63,814 nucleotides of DNA. Origin: Eubacteriales bacterium. Lineage in GTDB: Bacteria; Bacillota; Clostridia; Lachnospirales; Lachnospiraceae. Location of the stretch: positions 1-63,814 of the forward strand of contig JAUNPS010000017.1 of NCBI GenBank assembly GCA_030536575.1. The letters are read 5' to 3'. Shown here in pieces: positions 1-6,006 of this stretch; position 1 is the first letter of the stretch, and every line of letters begins with the position of its first letter. A model generated the notes under the pieces. It searched no databases, was not told the origin of the DNA, and was given only the letters and a program-made list of their open reading frames with translations. The translations under genes were made by a program, and so were the position numbers.

Positions 1-22
1 CTTAGCAGGTAACTGAAGTTGC

Positions 23-113
23 GGCTGGCGAACCTTTCAATGAGTCTTTAGACTCCAGCGCCGGAAACGAGCCCTTATAGGGCGAAAATCAAACCACCGG
101 CTTAGCCGGTGGT
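23..113. other. Structured left-edge sequence with three hairpins, possibly the end of an IS200/IS605-type element
   Basis: Three consecutive hairpins are visible: GAGTC/GACTC (42-46 with 51-55), GCCCT/AGGGC (71-75 with 79-83) and a perfect 9-bp stem ACCACCGGC/GCCGGTGGT (93-101 with 105-113) with a TTA loop. A subterminal hairpin preceded by a folded stretch is typical of the right end and guide-RNA region of IS200/IS605 TnpB elements, but no transposase lies in the window. This is inference. It could equally be the 3' end of another structured RNA whose body lies upstream of base 1. Confidence 0.3.
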
Positions 114-171
114 ACTGATTTTGGTGTTTCTTAAACCGCGCATTGAAAACTACGTGGATTTTCTTATTTCT

Positions 172-885
172 TTAAATTTCTCCCGACAAGTCCCTGTAAA
201 ACTGAATTTTTGTCGTCTCCATATACGGATACAGCCAGAGGAAACCGATATTGAGCGAAAGCACGCTCAACAGCATCAGTCCGATGAAGCTGATTTCAAC
301 ATAAAGCAGGCGCAGGCGGTTTCCCTGCATCATTTCCCGGCTGCACTGCATAACTTCGGTGGTCGTGAGTTCCGGAGTGTCCAGGCAAATATAAGTGGTC
401 AGCGCATAGGTGAGTTCGATGGCGAAACAGCCGACCATTCCAACCAGGAAAAGTATTAAAGTCACAAGCTTTAACCAAACTCTGCCCGTGGACAGCATGA
501 GCAGAAGGAAAGCTGCCAGTGCAGGAAGCAGGCATAAGAGTTCCATCAGGGCTTTCAGGAGGGTGGTGAGCAGAATGCGGTCACCCTGGTGACTGAATGG
601 ATAAATCAAATCCGAAAACTGGTAAGGGTAATTTCGGGAGAGATTCATCAGCAGTCTGGAATAACCTGCGCCTACCAGGCCCGACAGAAGGACGATGATC
701 AGGTAACCGATGTAGAAAATGATCAGTCCGAAGGTGCTGGTGGCGATGCCAAAAAGGTTTGTGTAGGTGAAGGTGATGGCCATGATCGCGAGTTGGGTCA
801 TGAAGAAGGCGGCGACGGGAACGGTGTAGTTTCCCAGGAGGGCTTCTCTGGCCAGACCTTTTAATTCTGATGAAGTTCGCTTCAT
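172..885 (-). CDS. DUF975 family integral membrane protein
   Basis: A 237-residue, strongly hydrophobic protein with about five to six membrane segments. It has the N-terminal signature of DUF975 proteins (RTSSELKGLAREALLGNY, then an alternating hydrophobic core) and the ELTTTEVMQCSREMMQGNR loop before the last two helices. Family function is unknown; members are common in Firmicutes. I chose the second ATG (885): the purine-rich AAAGGATGAG lies just upstream of it, while the first ATG (897) sits directly against GAAAGG with no spacer. The gene stands alone, reading leftward toward the window edge, with no partner visible. Confidence 0.8.
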   Translation of the reverse strand: MKRTSSELKGLAREALLGNYTVPVAAFFMTQLAIMAITFTYTNLFGIATSTFGLIIFYIGYLIIVLLSGLVGAGYSRLLMNLSRNYPYQFSDLIYPFSHQGDRILLTTLLKALMELLCLLPALAAFLLLMLSTGRVWLKLVTLILFLVGMVGCFAIELTYALTTYICLDTPELTTTEVMQCSREMMQGNRLRLLYVEISFIGLMLLSVLSLNIGFLWLYPYMETTKIQFYRDLSGEI

Positions 886-967
886 AAAATGTCTCATCCT
901 TTCGTAATGCTAACAGTATAGCATAGAAGGGATGGAAAAATCAATCCTTCAAATCAGGAGCTTTCTC

Positions 968-1109
968 GTTACGATTCAGACAGTCCCTGAGCACTTAGCT
1001 GCTCAGGTACGTAAGAACGTGATTCAGGTGTGAGCAGGCTCTTTTGCGAAGCAAAACTTAAAATGAGCCTGCGAAATGTTACTGGAACGAGGTACGAGGG
1101 AACAGTAAC
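968..1109 (+). repeat. MITE-like repeat, copy A (142 bp)
   Basis: The element is bounded by GTTACGATTC at the left and GAACAGTAAC at the right, a decayed terminal inverted repeat (the ideal end is GTTACTGTTC). Inside are CTGAGCA/TGCTCAG, ACGT/ACGT and GCAGGCTC/GAGCCTGC stems. A near-identical 142-bp copy in inverse orientation lies at 5838-5979 and a decayed partial copy at 17036-17100. There is no coding capacity. A promoter for the AAA-ATPase gene starts a few bases beyond its right end. Equal length and matching ends in two copies argue for a non-autonomous mobile element; no clear target duplication was found. Confidence 0.75.
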
Positions 1110-1120
1110 GTTTTCTCACG

Positions 1121-1149
1121 TTGCATTTCTGGCGGGGATACAGTAAAAT
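1121..1149 (+). promoter_or_regulatory. Sigma-A type promoter of the AAA-ATPase gene
   Basis: TTGCAT (1121-1126), 17-bp spacer, TAAAAT (1144-1149); the start codon is at 1195. It lies 11 bp downstream of MITE copy A. Confidence 0.55.
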
Positions 1150-1194
1150 AGTAGGGAATCGTGGAATTTCAGGTGTGAAAGGAGTGAGGATGGG

Positions 1195-2883
1195 ATGAAA
1201 AAGATTTTTAATGTGAGCGGGGACTGTAAGCCGGAGCTGCATTATATGGTGGAGCTTTCGGGGAGGCTGGAGCAGATGAAGGAGATGGTGGATGCGGGGC
1301 AGTATTTTACGGTGAACCGGGCGAGGCAGTATGGGAAGACGACGACGCTGCGGGCGCTGGAGCAGTATTTGAAAGCGGAATACACCGTAATTAGCTTGGA
1401 TTTTCAGACACTGGATGCAGATAAATTCGAGAATGGCGATACTTTTTCGCGCGCATTTGCAAAGTATTTTTTACAGACGCTTTCCTATACGAAAGAAGGG
1501 AAAGAGGAGAAGCTAAAGGAAGAGTTGGCAGAATTGAAAGCAGCATCACAGGATAAGACAGCAGGTTTTTCACTGTTTGAATTATTTATGTGCTTGAGTA
1601 ATCTTTGCGCGGTATCAGTAAAGCCTATGGTTTTGCTGATTGATGAAGTAGACAGTGCGTCAAATAATCAGGTTTTTCTTGATTTTCTGGCCCAGCTTCG
1701 TGGAGGCTATATGAACCGTGACCGAAGGCCGACTTTTCAGTCGGTGATTCTGGCCGGGGTATACGATGTGAAAAACATAAAGCGGAAAATTCGACCGGAG
1801 GATGCGCATAAGATGAACAGTCCGTGGAATACTCACGGAGGCAACGAGGAAAGTGGGAGCTTGCTCACATTTGACGACTGCCCGTGGGATCAAAAGGAGT
1901 GTACTCCTTTTGATATAGCGGCGGATTTTCTGGTGGATATGAGTTTTTCACCGAAAGATATTGAAGGGATGCTGAACCAGTATGAAGCGGATTATCATAC
2001 GGGAATGGATGTGCCTCAGATTGCAAAACTACTTTATGATTATACGTCCGGGTATCCATTTTTGGTATCCAGACTGTGCAAATTGATGGATGAAAGACTC
2101 CCTGAACGCGAAGACTTTCCGGATATAAGCGCCGTCTGGACCCAGAAAGGCGTTGTCGAAGCCGTTGGCTTGCTCCTGAGCGAGAAAAATACATTGTTTG
2201 ATTCCCTAACGGGCAAGCTGACAGATTACCCAGAATTAAAGGCAGTCCTCTACACACTGCTGTTCCAGGGACAGAAAATTTTATATAACCCGGATAACGA
2301 GGCTATTAGTACCGCCTTGATGTTCGGTTTTGTGCGCGTAGAAGGAAACAGTGTCATCGTTGCAAACCGCATTTTTGAAACCCGCCTGTATAACCTGTTT
2401 CTGACAGATCCCGAAGTGCAGAACAGCGACATTTACCGCGCTTCCTTCCAAAGCATGAACCAATTTATCCGAAACGGTCATTTGGATATGAAACGGGTTC
2501 TTGAAAAATTCGTCCTTTACTTTCATGACCTGTACGGCGACCAAAATCAGCGGTTTTATGAAGAAGATGGAAGACGCTATTTTCTGCTTTACCTGCGTCC
2601 AATTATAAACGGAACTGGAAATTATTACATTGAAGCCCAGACCAGAAATATGGAGCGCACCGACGTAATCATAGATTATAATGGCGAGCAGTTTGTTATA
2701 GAATTGAAGATCTGGCGCGGCGACGCTTATCATTCCAGAGGAGAGGAGCAGCTTCGCGCTTACCTGGATTATTATCACTTGGACAAAGGCTATATGTTAA
2801 GTTTTAACTTTAACAAAAAGAAAACACCGGGCGTCCGGGAAATTCAGATAGGAGAGAAAGTGCTGATCGAAGCAGTTGTGTGA
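1195..2883 (+). CDS. AAA-ATPase-like protein with C-terminal PD-(D/E)XK nuclease domain
   Basis: A 562-residue protein of the AAA-like (AAA_35-type) plus PD-(D/E)XK family that is widespread and multi-copy in gut Clostridia and Bacteroidetes. Visible motifs: Walker A RQYGKTTT with K48; Walker B LLIDEVD with D150-E151; and a C-terminal nuclease-like D494...E503-L-K505 (DYNG, then VIELKIW). The biological role of the family is not established; a mobile-element or conflict-related role has been suggested from its distribution. The start is set by AAAGGAGTGAGG just upstream. Residues 213-240 are an extra 28-residue stretch interrupting the usual SPWN-IAADF block (see the separate feature); the frame is kept and both ATPase motifs are intact. 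It is a single gene, convergent with the polyferredoxin gene. Confidence 0.85.
   Translation: MKKIFNVSGDCKPELHYMVELSGRLEQMKEMVDAGQYFTVNRARQYGKTTTLRALEQYLKAEYTVISLDFQTLDADKFENGDTFSRAFAKYFLQTLSYTKEGKEEKLKEELAELKAASQDKTAGFSLFELFMCLSNLCAVSVKPMVLLIDEVDSASNNQVFLDFLAQLRGGYMNRDRRPTFQSVILAGVYDVKNIKRKIRPEDAHKMNSPWNTHGGNEESGSLLTFDDCPWDQKECTPFDIAADFLVDMSFSPKDIEGMLNQYEADYHTGMDVPQIAKLLYDYTSGYPFLVSRLCKLMDERLPEREDFPDISAVWTQKGVVEAVGLLLSEKNTLFDSLTGKLTDYPELKAVLYTLLFQGQKILYNPDNEAISTALMFGFVRVEGNSVIVANRIFETRLYNLFLTDPEVQNSDIYRASFQSMNQFIRNGHLDMKRVLEKFVLYFHDLYGDQNQRFYEEDGRRYFLLYLRPIINGTGNYYIEAQTRNMERTDVIIDYNGEQFVIELKIWRGDAYHSRGEEQLRAYLDYYHLDKGYMLSFNFNKKKTPGVREIQIGEKVLIEAVV
1831..1914 (+). repeat. 84-bp in-frame insert ending in a long palindrome, inside the AAA-ATPase gene
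   Basis: The family block that normally reads SPWN directly followed by IAADF is split here by exactly 84 bp (28 codons). The 3' end of the insert is a 12-bp stem ATCAAAAGGAGT/ACTCCTTTTGAT (1889-1900 with 1903-1914) with a 2-nt GT loop. A TCCGTG/CACGGA stem (1821-1826 with 1834-1839) spans the left junction. Length divisible by three, no stop codon and a terminal palindrome fit a small palindromic element tolerated inside a coding region. The uninterrupted family sequence is from memory, not from an alignment. Confidence 0.55.
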
Positions 2884-2900
2884 GGAAAAGGGGTGAAAAA

Positions 2901-2934
2901 CCCGGACAGCCTGGCCATGAGCAGGCTGTCTGGG
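2901..2934. terminator. Hairpin between convergent genes, probable bidirectional transcription stop
   Basis: A 13-bp stem (2901-2913 with 2922-2934, one G-T wobble) around an 8-nt loop, placed 17 bp after the AAA-ATPase stop codon. There is no U-tract, so efficient intrinsic termination is uncertain. Confidence 0.45.
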
Positions 2935-3010
2935 AGATTCACACGGAGCGCGGCCATGAGCAGGCTGCCCGGAGAGGTCGCGCGGAGTCTAGCCACGGCC
3001 AGAGACGCCC

Positions 3011-3112
3011 GCGCCGCGCATCCGTCCGTGCGCCCGTCTCATCCGCGCCGCGCATCCGCCCCGTCCGTGCGCCCGTCTCATCCGCGCCGCGCATCCACCC
3101 CGTCCGCGTCCC
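3011..3112. repeat. Tandem repeat of 34-39 bp overlapping the end of the polyferredoxin gene
   Basis: Three head-to-tail units each begin GCGCCGCGCATCC (3011, 3045, 3084). Unit 1 is 34 bp, unit 2 is 39 bp and unit 3 is partial. The stop codon of the leftward polyferredoxin gene (3078-3080) lies inside unit 2, so its last residues (SKRDADGVDARRG) are encoded by repeat sequence. A second short direct repeat, GGCCATGAGCAGGCTG, occurs just upstream, at 2913-2928 and again at about 2953-2968. Confidence 0.75.
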
Positions 3113-3974
3113 GTTTCGACCTCACCTTCCCCCATCCCGACCCAATCGCTCCCGTCGGACATACTTTCTTACACTCCCCACACCGAATACACTCCCTACT
3201 ATTCGCATCCCTCACCGGATCCACCTGCATCTTACAAGCCTTCGCACACTTCCCACACCCCACACACTTCTCCTCATCCACCCGATACCGAAACACCGAA
3301 ATCGGCTGAAACACCGCATAAATCGCCCCCAACGGACAAAGATACTTACAAAACGGCCGGTAAATCAAAATCGAGAGAAAAACCGTAACCCCCAAAATCA
3401 AATTCTTCCAGGCATAAAGCCATCCAACCGTCCCCCTCATCGCCTTATTCAGAAGCACCAGCGGAATCCCGCCCTCCAACGTCCCCGCCGGGCAGATCAG
3501 CTTACAAAAATACGGCGCTCCCTGCCCCAGCACATCCACCAGAAACATCGGCAGCAGGATCACAAACACCACCAGCACCACATACTTCAGCTTCCGCAAA
3601 AGCTTATCCCCCCGGAATGTCCCAATCTTCTTAAAAAACGGAATCTTATGCAGCAATTCCTGAATCAGCCCAAACGGGCAAAGCCACCCGCACACCAGCC
3701 GCCCGACCAGCGCCCCCACAAAAATCAAAAACCCGGACACATAAAATGCCGCCTTAAAATTCCAGCTCCCAATCACAGCCTGCAGCGCCCCAATCGGGCA
3801 AGCCCCCAGCGCACCAGGGCAGGAATAACAATTCAACCCTGGCACACAAAGCTTTTTCAGATTCCCCCGATAAATACTCCCATTCCGGAAGCCAGTCAGA
3901 TAGCTGTTCGTCAGGAACGCCCAGAGCGCCTGCACCGTCAAACGCCGTTTTCCAGAACCTTTCTTTTTATCCAA
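3078..3974 (-). CDS. Polytopic 4Fe-4S membrane protein (NapH/RnfC-like polyferredoxin)
   Basis: A 298-residue membrane protein with an N-terminal CYSCPGALGACPIGA cluster motif, CGWLCPFG and CKYLCPLGA motifs set between about five hydrophobic helices, and a C-terminal two-cluster ferredoxin domain (CVGCGKCAKACKM and CIRCGECKKVCPTGA). Such proteins carry electrons across or along the membrane. The open frame extends further upstream, but those residues are the CD1871A gene in another frame. I place the start at TTG (3974), overlapping the CD1871A stop codon with GGAG about 14 bases before it. It is the last gene of a leftward redox operon. The C-terminal tail runs into a tandem DNA repeat and may not be functional. 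Confidence 0.85.
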   Translation of the reverse strand: MDKKKGSGKRRLTVQALWAFLTNSYLTGFRNGSIYRGNLKKLCVPGLNCYSCPGALGACPIGALQAVIGSWNFKAAFYVSGFLIFVGALVGRLVCGWLCPFGLIQELLHKIPFFKKIGTFRGDKLLRKLKYVVLVVFVILLPMFLVDVLGQGAPYFCKLICPAGTLEGGIPLVLLNKAMRGTVGWLYAWKNLILGVTVFLSILIYRPFCKYLCPLGAIYAVFQPISVFRYRVDEEKCVGCGKCAKACKMQVDPVRDANSRECIRCGECKKVCPTGAIGSGWGKVRSKRDADGVDARRG

Positions 3975-4113
3975 TTCCAATACACTCCAGACAAATATTG
4001 ACCGCTTTCGTGAAGACCACCGCAACCTCCCCGCGCAGCGCGCCAAAGACCATCATGCAAAGTCCAAGCAAAGCGCAGAACCATCCAGCATATTTTCGGA
4101 TAGCGTTCTTCAT
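3967..4113 (-). CDS. CD1871A-family CXXC mini-protein
   Basis: A 48-residue protein reading MKNAIRKYAGWFCALLGL and ending NICLECIGIG: one membrane helix followed by a C-terminal CLEC (CXXC) motif. That is the pattern of CD1871A-family small proteins, which in Clostridia accompany thioredoxin-like and 4Fe-4S membrane proteins. Its ATG overlaps the TGA of the TlpA-like gene (ATGA) and its TAA overlaps the TTG start of the polyferredoxin gene, so translation of all three is probably coupled. Role inferred: a membrane thiol relay between the thioredoxin-like and iron-sulfur partners. Confidence 0.8.
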   Translation of the reverse strand: MKNAIRKYAGWFCALLGLCMMVFGALRGEVAVVFTKAVNICLECIGIG

Positions 4114-5258
4114 GACGCATCGCTTCCCTTCAGATTCTCCAGTTCCGTTCGGATAATGGTTTCCCAGTCGTCATAGTTTCTGGCTCCAATGTAAGCTTCC
4201 CCGGCAAAATTCCCATTCCGATCCACAAAGAAGGATTCCGGAACCGCGTTAATCCCTTCCAGGCGTCCATTCAGAGCCGTCTCATCAGGAATGAGGTACG
4301 GGAACGTACAGCCGGTCTTCTCTGCCAGCAGTTTTGCTGTCTCGACCGCACTCTGCGTCGCGTCGGTTTGCTTAAAATTCACATCAACCGCATCCATGAC
4401 AAAACCGACCACGCCGATATCAAGTTCTTCGCCCAACTCCTGATAAATTTTTTCCAACTCCGGAAGCTCATTCACGCAAGGCCCGCACCAGGTCGCGAAA
4501 ACATTCACAAGCGTCAGCTCATGCTCCGCAAAAATGCTCTCGTCAACCGCGTTTCCCTCGATATCCGTTGTCTGAAAAAGCCCAATATCGCCAATGGCTT
4601 CCAGGTCAAAATCCGACGTGTCCTGCTCCAAGGCCGCCATCTCGGTAATCGTCACTTCCGCCTCGGCCAAAGCATCCGTAAACTGCGTATCCGCCTCCTC
4701 ATTGAAACTCAGATAATACGTATAGGCGCCATCGTCGCTCTTCCCGATCTCCGTATGCTCCGTAAGCCCTGTGATTTCGTCAATCTGTTCGGTCAGATCT
4801 TCCTGGAGAACATCCAGCCGTCCGATCACCTGAAGGCTGTTCCGCCACTCAAGATAAGTCATCATATTGTCTGTCAGCTCCTGGGTCGTTTCTTCGTCCT
4901 GCTGCCAGCCGGAAGAAACCTCCGCCTCCTCTGAATCAAAGACCATCTGCGTCTTCTGTTCTTCCGTCAGCGCATACCAGATCAGGAAGCCATGCGAAAG
5001 CTGCTCCTCCTCATCTGTAGAGAATTCCAGCCAAGCCATCCAAACGTCATGATCCTCCAGCCAGCCCTGAAAACTGTCCGGCAGTACCAACTGGAACCCG
5101 GCGGCACTGCAGTCATAAGAATCCTGCCACGGCATCCCAAACTCAGCCGGGAGAAAAGACTCCGTTACTGTCTCTGCTGCCGCAGACTCCGGAAACCCGC
5201 AAAAAACATTCAAACACAGCGTGCCAACCAAAAGCGATTGAAATAATTTTTTCCTCAT
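4110..5258 (-). CDS. Exported TlpA-like thioredoxin-fold protein with large N-terminal domain
   Basis: A 382-residue protein. The N-terminal signal peptide (MRKKLFQSLLVGTLCLNVF, cleavage near ESAAA-ET) is followed by about 230 acidic residues of unknown fold and a C-terminal thioredoxin/AhpC-TSA domain with active site FATWCGPC and a cis-Pro-type AVPES motif. It should act outside the membrane as a disulfide or peroxide reductase fed by its operon partners. The start is the ATG preceded by AGGAGGGCTT; an in-frame upstream ATG (5309) would put 17 residues before the signal peptide. First gene of the leftward operon. Confidence 0.85.
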   Translation of the reverse strand: MRKKLFQSLLVGTLCLNVFCGFPESAAAETVTESFLPAEFGMPWQDSYDCSAAGFQLVLPDSFQGWLEDHDVWMAWLEFSTDEEEQLSHGFLIWYALTEEQKTQMVFDSEEAEVSSGWQQDEETTQELTDNMMTYLEWRNSLQVIGRLDVLQEDLTEQIDEITGLTEHTEIGKSDDGAYTYYLSFNEEADTQFTDALAEAEVTITEMAALEQDTSDFDLEAIGDIGLFQTTDIEGNAVDESIFAEHELTLVNVFATWCGPCVNELPELEKIYQELGEELDIGVVGFVMDAVDVNFKQTDATQSAVETAKLLAEKTGCTFPYLIPDETALNGRLEGINAVPESFFVDRNGNFAGEAYIGARNYDDWETIIRTELENLKGSDAS

Positions 5259-5371
5259 AAGCCCTCCTATTGCTTTTATTTCCGCGAGCAACGAGCCAAG
5301 CAACCGCATTTGTGCGGATATTCGGTGACTGCCGCAGAGTATTTGATTAAAAAGTGAAAATCTTTACGCCC

Positions 5372-5425
5372 ATTATACAGGATTTTCCCCAAAAGAGCTA
5401 TTAAGAAAATCATATCTTTTCTTAA
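5372..5425 (-). promoter_or_regulatory. Promoter region of the TlpA operon with inverted repeat
   Basis: On the minus strand a perfect TATAAT (5377-5372) lies about 115 bases upstream of the start codon; no good -35 hexamer is present. Just upstream is a 9-bp inverted repeat TTAAGAAAA/TTTTCTTAA (5401-5409 with 5417-5425), placed where an activator would bind. A poor -35 plus an adjacent dyad suggests activator dependence; this is inference. Confidence 0.4.
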
Positions 5426-5445
5426 GAGAACCTCAAAAAGTTACA

Positions 5446-5769
5446 GTTCACACCTACGCCAGCTTTTGGGTACTTCCCAGTCTTCTACGTACAGTTACCG
5501 GGAAGACGGAAAGCTTACGGGGACGTGTTTCGAGGGGCGGTTTTAGGAAGAGTCGAGATCGCCTCTTACTAAGACTTGAGCGCGAAGGCTTTCCTGAGCG
5601 TTCTAGTCGCAGTTAGAGGAAGCTTCGCCTCAGTGTGCGAAAAAGCTGCCAGTGGCAGGTTTTCCGTAGACGATGACGTTGCCCCGTTCCCCGGAAGGTT
5701 TTCGACGGCACGGTGACGTCCGGTTATGTTTTAGTGGTTAAAAAAGGGAAAAGCTGGCGATATGTGAAC
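5446..5769 (+). ncRNA. Large structured RNA, copy 1 (about 324 nt)
   Basis: The 5' and 3' ends pair: GTTCACA with TGTGAAC (5446-5452, 5763-5769) and CGCCAGCTTTT with AAAAGCTGGCG (5457-5467, 5749-5759). The interior shares long conserved blocks with a second locus at 35384-35759, for example CCGGGAAG, GGGGACGTGTTTCGAGG, GTCGAGATCGC, TTACTAAGACTT, CCTGAGCGT, CTAGTCGCAGTTAG, GATGACGTTGCCCCGTTCC and TTTTCGACGGCACGGTGAC. Hairpins of different length and sequence sit at variable points; here CTGCC/GGCAG near 5646-5658. The end helix is kept by compensatory changes between copies. No open frame covers it. Strand is chosen from the closing helix and the shared orientation of both copies relative to downstream genes. 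The class is not recognised; raiA-type RNA is one candidate. Confidence 0.7.
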
Positions 5770-5799
5770 GGTACCCCCCAATTCCCCCGTCCCTCCCAC

Positions 5800-5828
5800 T
5801 TGACAAACCCCTCCAAGTGTACTAAGGT
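5800..5828 (+). promoter_or_regulatory. Possible promoter of the first two-component operon
   Basis: Consensus TTGACA (5800-5805), 17-bp spacer, weak TAAGGT (5823-5828). MITE copy B lies between it and the kinase start, so it would be part of the untranslated leader. Confidence 0.35.
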
Positions 5829-5837
5829 GAAGAAAAT

Positions 5838-5979
5838 GTTCCTGTTCACTCGTACCTCGTTCCAGTAACGAATCGCAGGCTCATTTTAAGTTTTGTTTCG
5901 CAAAAGAGCCTGCTCACACCTGAATCACGTTCTTACGTACCTGAGCAGCTAAGTGCTCAGGTACTGTCTGAACAGTAAC
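5838..5979 (-). repeat. MITE-like repeat, copy B (142 bp, inverted relative to copy A)
   Basis: Read on the minus strand it starts GTTACTGTTC and ends GAACAGGAAC and matches copy A over its whole length with only a few substitutions. It contains a perfect 11-bp stem GTACCTGAGCA/TGCTCAGGTAC. It ends 27 bp before the kinase start codon and would fold as a long hairpin in the kinase mRNA leader. Confidence 0.75.
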
Positions 5980-6006
5980 AAGAAAACACCTAAAAGAGGA
6001 CTCCCC

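Noticed and set aside
3011-3112. CRISPR-like array from the regularly spaced GCGCCGCGCATCC repeats
   Set aside because: Units are contiguous with near-identical spacers, only three copies, and no cas genes are near; it is a plain tandem repeat.
2880-4001. 373-codon plus-strand frame over the polyferredoxin gene
   Set aside because: Pro/Arg/His-rich low-complexity translation arising from the GC-rich repeat and the antisense of iron-sulfur motifs.
5446-5769. Group I or group II intron as the identity of the structured RNA
   Set aside because: A TTxCCGGGAAG block loosely resembles the group I P element, but the R and S core sequences and a guanosine-site P7 are not found, and no group II domain V is present in either copy.
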